From a virus: a stretch of 26,732 bases of DNA. Shown piece after piece: positions 1-5,186 of this stretch. The stretch spans positions 1 to 26,732 of the IMG/VR virus record IMGVR_UViG_3300045789_000282. One strand, given 5' to 3'. Under the pieces are notes generated by a model, which was not told where the DNA came from, made no database searches, and saw only the letters and a list, made by a program, of their open reading frames with translations. Numbering within the stretch: position 1 is the stretch's first letter; each line of letters opens with the position of its first letter. The position numbers and the translations under genes were made by a program.

Positions 1-468
1 GAAGGCACACATAACGCCTTTAGTGAATAGAAACTCTTTTATTTCTTTTCTACTAAACCCGTCTGGGTACCTACACATTTGCTTTCTATCTAATTGTTCA
101 AACATATATTTGTACCAGTATTCCAACTCATCGGATTCAGGTACAGAGGGATGTTCTACAATTTCTATTTCTGGTTCTTTCTCCGGTTCTGTTTTAAAGA
201 TATTTTTTAACCCGGAAACATCTACTAAAGGTTCAGCTTTGTTACCTACTGCAATCTTAGTAATGTATAGATAGATGGATACAACAGCTCCTCCTACGAT
301 GCCTACAGCCATACCAGCAAATGTTCCCATAAATATAATGGCTAAGGTGGCTGTAATGATTATGTCTAGGCTAAGGCCTCCTCCTGCTACCTTACGTTGT
401 GGTAATTTAAGCAGTATGAAGATGAACGCTACACCTACTACTAATCCTAACATTAGAAATTCAGCCAT
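1..468 (-). CDS. Membrane protein, C-terminus cut off by the window edge
   Basis: This minus-strand reading frame starts at ATG 468 and stays open for 156 codons to the left edge, so its end is not in the window. The start is preceded by a strong AGGAG site a few bases upstream. The protein begins MAEFLMLGLVVGV. It has a hydrophobic segment at about residues 3-21 and a long Gly/Ala-rich hydrophobic stretch at about 34-69, probably two membrane helices. An acidic, glutamate-rich hydrophilic domain follows (about residue 75 onwards). The layout suggests a phage inner-membrane protein with its tail in the cytoplasm. A holin-like role is possible but not supported by any specific motif. It follows the 53-residue membrane protein at 490-651 by about 20 bp and is probably cotranscribed with it. 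The two plus-strand frames opposite it lack ribosome binding sites and are shadows. Confidence 0.75.
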   Translation of the reverse strand, partial: MAEFLMLGLVVGVAFIFILLKLPQRKVAGGGLSLDIIITATLAIIFMGTFAGMAVGIVGGAVVSIYLYITKIAVGNKAEPLVDVSGLKNIFKTEPEKEPEIEIVEHPSVPESDELEYWYKYMFEQLDRKQMCRYPDGFSRKEIKEFLFTKGVMCAF

Positions 469-489
469 GATTTTCTCCTTTTATTTACT

Positions 490-651
490 TTAAAATAAAT
501 CGTATTTTTTTATGCAAAACATCATAGCTAATGAACCCAGTATTACCCCCACTAAAAAGGATAGTGTAGAGTTTTCTATGTAAGCTCTAATAACTGCAGA
601 TGCTACTGATGTTCCTGATATAACTATTCCTGTTTTAACCCACTTGTTCAT
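490..651 (-). CDS. Small membrane protein, 53 residues
   Basis: A short complete frame begins at ATG 651 and ends with TAA at 490-492. A GGGAG site lies six bases before the ATG (GGGAGTAACAATG). The product starts MNKWVKTGIVISGTSV. It has a hydrophobic segment at about residues 7-22 and a second at about 30-46, then ends in the basic tail CIKKYDLF. This is the layout of a two-helix membrane microprotein. It lies between the zinc-ribbon gene and the larger membrane protein on the same strand with short gaps, which fits one operon. Two short helices with a charged tail are compatible with a holin or with a host-membrane modifier; I do not recognise the family. Confidence 0.65.
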   Translation of the reverse strand: MNKWVKTGIVISGTSVASAVIRAYIENSTLSFLVGVILGSLAMMFCIKKYDLF

Positions 652-687
652 TGTTACTCCCAATGTGTTATTTATTGCAGCTTTTCC

Positions 688-1131
688 TTACTTTTTCCTT
701 ATTGATTGCCAGTATTTATCTGAAACTGTACTTTGTCCTTTGCATTGACTAGTACAGTAATAAAATTTACCGTACTTGCCTTTCCTAGAGTGCATTTCTT
801 TGTGACACTGGTTGCACGTTGGGTTTTCTTTCTCTAGGTTTTTAATGGCTGTTTTATTCAAGGCCACCGTGGTTTGTACTGGTTGGTGCTTTTGGCTTTC
901 TGCAATTAGTAGATCTTTAGTACAGCTAAGTAATTCAGTGTTTAAATTTTCTACAGTGGGGATACTTGATCTATCCCATGCTTCTTGTATTCCTTCTTGT
1001 TCTGTACACATTTCGTCTACAAATCCAAGATGGTAAGCTTCTTCGTCTGGCATAAGTCCATTAACGTATTGATCCCGTAGATCATCCATTACGGCTATAT
1101 CCTGTAGTACATAGTCTGCTTGCTCGCTCAT
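688..1131 (-). CDS. Small protein with C-terminal zinc ribbon
   Basis: This is a 147-residue protein. The start at ATG 1131 is supported by GGAG seven bases upstream (GGAGTAGATAAATG). The first 95 residues are acidic and rich in helix-forming residues, with no motif I recognise. The C-terminal part carries four cysteines at residues 106, 109, 126 and 130 (CxxC, 16 residues, CxxxC) in a Lys/Tyr-rich context. This resembles the zinc ribbons at the end of topoisomerases and other nucleic-acid-binding proteins. The expected activity is zinc-dependent DNA or RNA binding, by inference from the ribbon only. It is the first gene of the minus-strand group after the gap at 1132-1414, so its promoter probably lies in that gap. 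Confidence 0.7.
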   Translation of the reverse strand: MSEQADYVLQDIAVMDDLRDQYVNGLMPDEEAYHLGFVDEMCTEQEGIQEAWDRSSIPTVENLNTELLSCTKDLLIAESQKHQPVQTTVALNKTAIKNLEKENPTCNQCHKEMHSRKGKYGKFYYCTSQCKGQSTVSDKYWQSIRKK

Positions 1132-1414
1132 TTATCTACTCCATATCATTTTAAGGTTGAAAGACACGCCTTGGTGCAGCTTTTCCAATTTTATAGTGAC
1201 CGAACCTGCTGCTTAAAATCACTTACTGCTATTTTCTACTAAGTCCTATTTTATGCTCCTTTGGCGAGGAAATATGGACCCCACGGATACCTGCTCTGGG
1301 GGTTGATTTTGATTTTATATAATGCTTTTAGTGCGTAGCCTCCGTTTGATTTTGATTTTCACCCGGCATAAAAAAAGATGCCCAACCTGCTATTAGCAGG
1401 TCAGGCAAGTATTT
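1132..1414. other. Gene-free gap with minus-strand terminator and short repeat
   Basis: No frame with a ribosome binding site is seen in this 283-bp gap. It contains the terminator described at 1370-1407, the exact 14-bp direct repeat TTGATTTTGATTTT at 1303-1316 and 1346-1359, and an AT-rich block TTATATAAAATC (minus strand) between the two copies. Because a new minus-strand gene starts at 1131, the gap probably holds its promoter. I cannot pick clear -35 and -10 boxes. Confidence 0.5.
1370..1407 (-). terminator. Rho-independent terminator
   Basis: Read on the minus strand, TGCC and an inner ACCTGC arm pair with GCAGGT and GGCA (stem 1379-1407, inner loop of five bases, small internal bulge). 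A run of seven T follows at once (the A tract 1370-1376 on the plus strand). It lies 8 bases past the stop codon of the gene at 1415-2149 and should end the operon that starts near 3174. Confidence 0.85.
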
Positions 1415-2149
1415 TTAGTGCATGTGACTAAAGGACTGAGTGGTACCCTCCATTTCCCTCTCTAGAACCAGTGTACGGTCTTCTAAACCGTCTTTAATAT
1501 CGTTTAAGACCATCACTTGAGCTTCAATACCTAAACGCTTACGGGGCATGTTAGTCTTTAACCAAGCTAATTTTAAACGCTCTGTATTGGCATGAATTTT
1601 ATCGTACAGTTTGATGTACATTGATTTACAAGTGAACGCATTAAGCCCAGTAATGTTAACAGGTTTCGTATTATCTAAAGCTACCTGTAACTGTGTCTCA
1701 ATTTGACTATAGTCGAGTGTACTTAACTCGTCACGTTCTTGAGTTTCACGTACTGCTAACAATGCTAATGCTTCAGCTTCAGTACTACCAAATACTCTGA
1801 TTAAGTCCTCTATCTCTGTATGTTGAGGTTTCATAGGTTGTTTAATCATCTCAACTACTTTTTCAGCAGTGGGTGAGTAGTCTTTAAGGGCATTTGGTGA
1901 AGCCCATTCAACTAATTCCAAAGCCTCTGAAGCAGCATCCTCAAGTTTTTTGATGTAGTCCACCTGAGCATCTGTAAGTACACCTTCGTTAGCGTGTTCT
2001 TTAACACTACTAATTTTGATTGCTGTACCGGCATAACGCATTGCCTGTGACCATGCTAATGACGCATAGAGTGAACCACGCATATCAACTTCTTCTGTTT
2101 GGTCAAGTACGTCTTCAATTTCACCAATTGTATGTTTATATGTATCCAT
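1415..2149 (-). CDS. Uncharacterised soluble phage protein, 244 residues
   Basis: The start chosen is ATG 2149 (MDTYKHTIGEIEDV), which has GGAG nine bases upstream; the longer frame from 2182 would overlap the previous gene without a binding site. The protein is acidic and predicted to be mostly helical, with no cysteine cluster, signal peptide or membrane segment. It contains a segment around residues 65-115 rich in E, A and L. I do not recognise a family. It is the last gene of the minus-strand operon: the stop codon of the upstream 71-residue gene lies immediately before its ATG, and a strong terminator follows it. Its position in an accessory early-type module suggests a host-interaction or regulatory role, which is inference only. 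Confidence 0.75.
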   Translation of the reverse strand: MDTYKHTIGEIEDVLDQTEEVDMRGSLYASLAWSQAMRYAGTAIKISSVKEHANEGVLTDAQVDYIKKLEDAASEALELVEWASPNALKDYSPTAEKVVEMIKQPMKPQHTEIEDLIRVFGSTEAEALALLAVRETQERDELSTLDYSQIETQLQVALDNTKPVNITGLNAFTCKSMYIKLYDKIHANTERLKLAWLKTNMPRKRLGIEAQVMVLNDIKDGLEDRTLVLEREMEGTTQSFSHMH

Positions 2150-2150
2150 T

Positions 2151-2366
2151 TTATTTCTCCGTTTTAGTTTCTGTCCACTCACAAATTTTATCTGAGCGTT
2201 CGTTTACTGATTTAGCAATTTTCTTAATACCCGCTAAACCGACTGATGGCACAACAAATGCTACATTTGCTATACCGTTAAGTACTGCTGAACCACTATC
2301 CTTCAATACTGTTTCATTCTGTACTGAATTGTTTATTTTGTTTACCGCGGTTTTAATGAATTTCAT
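2151..2366 (-). CDS. Small basic amphipathic protein, 71 residues
   Basis: ATG 2366 is preceded by AGGAGAG, seven bases away, and overlaps the TGA of the upstream gene by ATGA, so translation is probably coupled. The product begins MKFIKTAVNKINNSVQN. Its centre (about residues 26-50) is a Gly/Ala/Val-rich hydrophobic stretch with the sequence VAFVVPSVGLAGI, flanked by lysine-rich ends. This suggests membrane association or an amphipathic helix pair. I do not recognise a family. Its stop codon lies next to the ATG of the 244-residue gene, whose ribosome binding site sits inside this gene. Confidence 0.7.
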   Translation of the reverse strand: MKFIKTAVNKINNSVQNETVLKDSGSAVLNGIANVAFVVPSVGLAGIKKIAKSVNERSDKICEWTETKTEK

Positions 2367-2623
2367 TTCAACTCTCCTTTTAATTTATTTAACCAAACTA
2401 AAGCATTTTCAGCTTCTTCAACTTTAATCTGACAATCCCTACGTGCTAAGAAATCACCAAAACTTTCTAAGGCTTTAAGAAGAAGAACTTTGTCTTCTTT
2501 AAGTCTGTAGTAAGTTGTAATTTCACCTGTTTCAACAAGTTCCATTATTGAGTAATCTTTATAACCCCTGATTGCTGAGTTAACATTTTGTAGTGCATGT
2601 TCAAGTTGTACTGCTGTATTCAT
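2363..2623 (-). CDS. Small helical protein, 86 residues
   Basis: Two in-frame ATGs exist, at 2635 and 2623. The sequence ATGGAGATTCACATG shows that the GGAG following the first ATG is the ribosome binding site of the second, so I start at 2623 (MNTAVQLEHALQN). The protein is predicted to be all-helical and charged, with LLKALESFGDFLARR and AENALVWLNKLKGELK as likely amphipathic helices. There are no cysteine motifs and no membrane segments. The stop overlaps the next start by ATGA. The function is unknown; small helical proteins of this size in phage early regions are often host-protein inhibitors, but nothing here shows that. Confidence 0.7.
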   Translation of the reverse strand: MNTAVQLEHALQNVNSAIRGYKDYSIMELVETGEITTYYRLKEDKVLLLKALESFGDFLARRDCQIKVEEAENALVWLNKLKGELK

Positions 2624-2672
2624 GTGAATCTCCATATTATGTGAAATGCCTTATATATCAAGGCTGTGTTGT

Positions 2673-2783
2673 TTAATGTAGCAGTGTGATTATGTAATCA
2701 AATGCTGAAATAAGCGCCGTTGAGCCTCCCCATATAGCGATAAAGGCTAAAGGGTACTTGAGGTAGTGCCATAGTGTATTCAT
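2673..2783 (-). CDS. Membrane microprotein, 36 residues
   Basis: The frame runs from ATG 2783 to 2673. The product starts MNTLWHYLKYPLAFIAIWG and has one hydrophobic segment covering most of its length (about residues 10-34). The ATG lies two bases after the stop of the 29-residue gene at 2786-2875, with no clear ribosome binding site of its own, so it is probably translated by reinitiation. A longer in-frame start at 2882 exists, but its first half overlaps the 29-residue gene, which has an excellent binding site; I regard that extension as spurious. Confidence 0.5.
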   Translation of the reverse strand: MNTLWHYLKYPLAFIAIWGGSTALISAFDYIITLLH

Positions 2784-2785
2784 GG

Positions 2786-2875
2786 CTAAGAACCGCTTAC
2801 AAGGCGTACTAGAGCAGCAGCTATGTAACCTACGGCTGTTAATGCTCCCATTACTTTCATTATGTATAAGCTCAT
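2786..2875 (-). CDS. Membrane microprotein, 29 residues
   Basis: ATG 2875 has an almost perfect AGGAGG site seven bases upstream and overlaps the TGA of the upstream 100-residue gene by ATGA. The product is MSLYIMKVMGALTAVGY followed by IAAALVRLVSGS, a single hydrophobic helix with little else. The strong binding site and coupling are the main reasons to believe it. It is followed two bases later by another membrane microprotein, so the two may act together in the inner membrane. Confidence 0.6.
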   Translation of the reverse strand: MSLYIMKVMGALTAVGYIAAALVRLVSGS

Positions 2876-3174
2876 GACACACCTCCTAATGCTAAGATGG
2901 CAACTCTGTTACCGTTGTTGCTATCCCATTTCATAACTTTACCGGTGGTAACACTGATAATGTTAGCCTTAGCAGTTACAAGGTATTTACTGCCTCGATA
3001 TTCCACTACAGTCGCAGGTTTGTATTTAGTAGGGAACAGCTTACTAGTACCTACCTGAAGAACCTCTACACCTGTAGGGATAAGACGCAGGATACGGCGT
3101 AGATGGTTACGTTCTTCAGTAACCATGTATGTGTGTCCTTTATACTGCACGTATGCACCTATTGTTGTGTTCAT
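2872..3174 (-). CDS. Small protein with two SH3/KOW-like repeats
   Basis: This is a 100-residue basic protein. ATG 3174 is preceded by GGAG (GGAGATATAAAATG). It contains an internal duplication: residues 6-20 (GAYVQYKGHTYMVTE) match residues 53-69 (ATVVEYRGSKYLVTAK) in spacing and pattern, each followed by an I-x-x-x-x-T-G turn. The beta-rich pattern with Y-x-G and V-T is like small SH3 or KOW-type barrels, which often bind nucleic acid or proteins. This is fold-level inference. It is the first gene of the leftward operon downstream of the hub at 3175-3821 and overlaps the next start by ATGA. Confidence 0.7.
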   Translation of the reverse strand: MNTTIGAYVQYKGHTYMVTEERNHLRRILRLIPTGVEVLQVGTSKLFPTKYKPATVVEYRGSKYLVTAKANIISVTTGKVMKWDSNNGNRVAILALGGVS

Positions 3175-3250
3175 TTTATATCTCCATATCTGACGAAATT
3201 GTCACAATCCGTTACTGAATAAAGACTGACGTAAGGAAGTCTTTTTCTTG

Positions 3251-3334
3251 GGGGGTAGGGGTATGACTCTAATGTGTTGTTGTATAGGAATCCGAATCCG
3301 AAGTGGGGGGTGTCTTTGGAGACCGGGGGTAGGT
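3251..3334 (+). repeat. G-tract cluster
   Basis: On the plus strand GGGGGG TA GGGG is followed by a second GGGGGG and, after the small hairpin GTCT TTGG AGAC, by GGGGG TAGG. The runs are all on one strand and in a gene-free segment of an AT-rich genome. They could form a G-quadruplex or mark an origin or packaging signal. Confidence 0.5.
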
Positions 3335-3382
3335 CTAGTCCACATACTTATATAGCACTTTTCATACTTTTTAATTGCCCCA

Positions 3383-3463
3383 CTAAAAAATTTTATAAAA
3401 AATTTATACCCAGACACCACGGAGGTACTATATAGGAGACTCTAAAAAATTTTATAAAAAATT
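3383..3463. repeat. Direct repeat of 22 bp, AT-rich
   Basis: Positions 3383-3404 and 3442-3463 are identical over 22 bases (CTAAAAAATTTTA then TAAAAAATT), 59 bp apart. Each copy has a TATATA motif on its left side (near 3350 and 3430). They may be duplicated promoter UP-elements for leftward transcription or DNA-unwinding elements. Confidence 0.6.
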
Positions 3464-3466
3464 ATT

Positions 3467-3503
3467 GGAACCTCCAACAGGAATCGAACCCGTTTCCTCG
3501 CCA
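3467..3503 (-). tRNA. tRNA-like 3' half (T-arm and CCA end), probably not a full tRNA
   Basis: On the minus strand the segment contains ACGGG TTCGATT CCTGT, a five-pair T-stem with a canonical loop, followed by the seven-base acceptor strand TGGAGGT, base T and an encoded CCA ending at 3467. A possible acceptor partner CCCTCCT lies about 100 bases upstream near 3565 and gives only five pairs. I could not fold a normal D-arm and anticodon arm; a GTGCAAA loop (Cys-type) near 3524 has an imperfect stem and a long variable region would be needed. It may be a decayed tRNA, an unusual class II tRNA, or a captured tRNA end such as an attachment site. Confidence 0.4.
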
Positions 3504-3690
3504 CTTATGCTTTTTAAGAGTTTGCACCTTTTTGTTGGTACAACGGCTAACCGTACGGTAGGAGGGGACAATAGCAACTAGTTTCAATAACTGCTCCAGT
3601 AGCGGCTCTCGCAAGGGCAAATACTGTTTATATTGGGGTATTTAAGGATGTTGTTGATTTGTAAGGGGTTTTTTAAAGTAATCTCTTACG

Positions 3691-3790
3691 GCTACCCGTA
3701 GCTATCCTTTGGAGGAAAACCGTAGCTATTCTTTGGGGTTAGGTGTATTAAGTTACTACCGTGCTTTCTTTTTTATTATTGTTACGGTAG
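3691..3790. promoter_or_regulatory. Operator-like repeats upstream of the rightward genes
   Basis: CCGTAGCTATCCTTTGG (3696-3712) is repeated with one change at 3720-3736. GCTAC CC GTAGC (3691-3702) is a palindrome that overlaps the first copy. CTACCGT at 3756-3762 is inverted as ACGGTAG at 3784-3790. They lie just before the winged-helix gene at 3822, so they may be binding sites for its product and house the rightward promoter. I do not see convincing -35/-10 boxes. Confidence 0.5.
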
Positions 3791-3821
3791 ACTATGCCTA
3801 CACCCTGATATTGAGAGTACT

Positions 3822-4274
3822 ATGAAGAAGCCTTTTATGACCTACTATGAGAATATGGCTAAGTTAGCTACCATAGCTAATAAGCAAACTATGTTTTTAG
3901 CACATATCCTTAGTAAAGCTGAGTTTGATAGCGATCTTAAAATGTTAGTGATTGATTTAACCCCTAGAGTTAAAAGAGCAATACTGCAGGATATTGGCGC
4001 TGTTTCTAAAGATCCACTTAACTTAGCTAGAACCTACACTAAGCAGTTAGTTAAGGCAGGGCTTATTAAGCAAATAGAAAGAGGGTGTTACGCTATTGAC
4101 CCAGAAAGTTACAGTTATAGTACCTACGTTTCTAAAGAGCTTAGATTACGTGCTCGTAATATTTTTGAAAAGGTACAGTACTCTGCAGATGGAGCAGAGA
4201 AGAAAGAAGTTTGGGTAGAACTTAAATCTGGAGAGATGAGAGAGATTACCATAACAGATAAAGATATTTATTAA
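3822..4274 (+). CDS. RepL-like winged-helix DNA-binding protein
   Basis: This is a 150-residue basic protein. Residues about 12-90 have the layout of the RepL-type winged helix: a helix with ANKQTMFLAHIL, then LTPRVKRAILQDIG, then LARTYTKQLVKAGLIKQIE and the wing GCYAIDPESY. The pattern L-x-x-x-G-L-I-x-x-I, then G-x-Y-x-I-x-P is typical of this group, which starts plasmid replication or acts as a regulator. The remaining 50 residues are charged. The ribosome binding site is weak (GAGAG). The gene is the first rightward gene after a repeat-rich hub, which fits an initiator or regulator that binds those repeats; this link is inference. Confidence 0.6.
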   Translation: MKKPFMTYYENMAKLATIANKQTMFLAHILSKAEFDSDLKMLVIDLTPRVKRAILQDIGAVSKDPLNLARTYTKQLVKAGLIKQIERGCYAIDPESYSYSTYVSKELRLRARNIFEKVQYSADGAEKKEVWVELKSGEMREITITDKDIY

Positions 4275-4317
4275 TTATTTATAGGTACTTGCCACCTTTG
4301 ACGGCATGGAGATAAAC

Positions 4318-4536
4318 ATGAGTGAGAAAAAAACAAATGACCATATAGAAAGAATGAAGATAGAGCATAAAGAACTTGTTGATAGACAAGGGGTTTTAAA
4401 TGCGTTTATTCACGGTAACTCTATGTTTAAAGATTTAGACGACTTGGAACAAGCCAGAATGATTAAGCAGTCCGGTTTTATGGGAGCTTATGCAAGGGTA
4501 TTGGAACAGCGTATTTGGACTGCTGTAGGGAAATAG
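4318..4536 (+). CDS. Small phage protein of the crAss001_48-related type
   Basis: ATG 4318 is chosen over the in-frame ATG 4306 because GGAG in ATGGAGATAAACATG is the ribosome binding site of the second ATG. The 72-residue helical protein has the order E-H-K-E-L, then L-x-A-F-I, an acidic F-x-x-L-D-D-L-E-Q-A segment, then Q-x-x-x-M-x-x-Y-x-x-V-L-x-x-R-I. This arrangement is common in a widespread family of small phage proteins of unknown role, sometimes labelled crAss001_48-related. It is probably a helical hairpin. A perfect palindrome (4541-4553) lies just past its stop. Confidence 0.65.
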   Translation: MSEKKTNDHIERMKIEHKELVDRQGVLNAFIHGNSMFKDLDDLEQARMIKQSGFMGAYARVLEQRIWTAVGK

Positions 4537-4540
4537 AACC

Positions 4541-4553
4541 GTAGCGCCGCTAC
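4541..4553. repeat. Palindrome GTAGCG C CGCTAC
   Basis: A six-pair perfect inverted repeat with one central base sits between two genes. It shares the GTAGC core with the palindrome at 3691-3702 and the direct repeats at 3696-3736. It has no T-run, so it looks more like a protein-binding site or RNA hairpin than a terminator. Confidence 0.5.
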
Positions 4554-4586
4554 CGCAGTGTACAATTTTATAATTAGGAGAGATTT

Positions 4587-4832
4587 ATGGAACCATCAGA
4601 AATATTAGAAAGATTACAAAAAATGAGTAATGGTGAAACTTTTACTTTTACCCTGCACGAAATGACTAAGGCTACTGTACACAAGGCTAATGGTATGTAT
4701 TTACTATTTGAAGTAGAGAACGGTACTGATGAAATGTACATTAATACTTACTATGATTTTCACTTACACTTTTTAGTTGCTAAAGTAACTCAAATTATTC
4801 AGTTTACTGTATCTACAGAAAGGAGTAACTAA
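4587..4832 (+). CDS. Uncharacterised small protein, 81 residues
   Basis: ATG 4587 follows AGGAGAG with six bases between. The protein starts with a short helix (MEPSEILERLQKM) and then looks beta-rich, with alternating hydrophobic and aromatic residues (TFTFTLHEM, MYLLFEVENG). No cysteine cluster, membrane segment or known motif is seen. It lies one base before the next gene, whose ribosome binding site is inside its 3' end, so the two are translated from one message. The role is unknown. Confidence 0.65.
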   Translation: MEPSEILERLQKMSNGETFTFTLHEMTKATVHKANGMYLLFEVENGTDEMYINTYYDFHLHFLVAKVTQIIQFTVSTERSN

Positions 4833-4833
4833 A

Positions 4834-5139
4834 ATGGAAAATGATGACCATTTAGCTGTTTTAAACATAAATGTTGGAGCTAACGGCATACTCGAACCTG
4901 AAAATGTAAAAGAAATAAGGGACTTTATAGACGGGGTATTCACTACATTTGTACCGGGTAAGCCTTTTACCACAACAGGAATAAGGGTTTACGCTAGTAT
5001 AGGGAGTAGGTGGAGGCAAGTAGCTGTTCAGCATGATGTACTAGAACAAAACCTACTAGCTGAGAGCACTGACAATCTCAAGCTTTACTTAGTCCGTAAA
5101 TTTGAAATTGAGTTAAATAACATGTTAGAGAAGGTTTAA
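4834..5139 (+). CDS. Uncharacterised acidic protein, 101 residues
   Basis: The ATG at 4834 follows AAGGAGTAACTAAA, a strong ribosome binding site. The protein is acidic in its first half, with VKEIRDFIDGVFTTF as a likely helix, then a beta-rich part with IRVYASIGSRWRQVAV, and ends in a helix (LYLVRKFEIELNNMLEKV). I do not recognise the family. It is directly upstream of the GIY-YIG gene and the terminase genes on the same strand. Confidence 0.65.
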   Translation: MENDDHLAVLNINVGANGILEPENVKEIRDFIDGVFTTFVPGKPFTTTGIRVYASIGSRWRQVAVQHDVLEQNLLAESTDNLKLYLVRKFEIELNNMLEKV

Positions 5140-5140
5140 T

Positions 5141-5167
5141 ATGAAAATTATAATTACAATACTTTAG
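5141..5167 (+). CDS. Possible leader peptide of eight residues
   Basis: ATG 5141 follows AAGGTTTAAT and encodes MKIIITIL before TAG. It lies 20 bases before the GTG start of the GIY-YIG gene, which has no ribosome binding site of its own. It may feed that gene by reinitiation, or be chance in AT-rich DNA. Confidence 0.25.
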   Translation: MKIIITIL

Positions 5168-5186
5168 TATTTAATAAAAACAAATA

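Larger units (their letters stand above)
3175..3821. other. Gene-free hub between the divergent arms
   Basis: About 650 bp separates the first leftward gene from the first rightward gene. From left to right it holds several G-tracts on the plus strand (about 3251-3334), two copies of a 22-bp AT-rich segment, TATATA motifs, a tRNA-like 3' half on the minus strand, and a cluster of palindromes and 17-bp direct repeats (3691-3790). Its position and density of repeats suit divergent promoters, a replication origin or a packaging site. No frame in it has a ribosome binding site. Confidence 0.6.

Noticed and set aside
23-493. Two plus-strand frames at the left edge
   Set aside because: They lie opposite a minus-strand membrane protein gene with a strong ribosome binding site and have none themselves.
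1190-1225. GGTTCGGTC-like motif on the minus strand, possible second tRNA
   Set aside because: No T-stem or acceptor partner can be formed around it.
1303-1359. TTGATTTTGATTTT direct repeat as a CRISPR-like array
   Set aside because: Only two copies with a 29-bp spacer, low complexity and no cas genes.
2020-2427. Plus-strand frame of 135 codons
   Set aside because: It overlaps three coupled minus-strand genes and has no ribosome binding site.
3202-3420. Minus-strand frame of 72 codons
   Set aside because: Its GTG start has no ribosome binding site, its composition follows the C-runs and AT-tracts of the noncoding hub, and it lacks any protein-like pattern.
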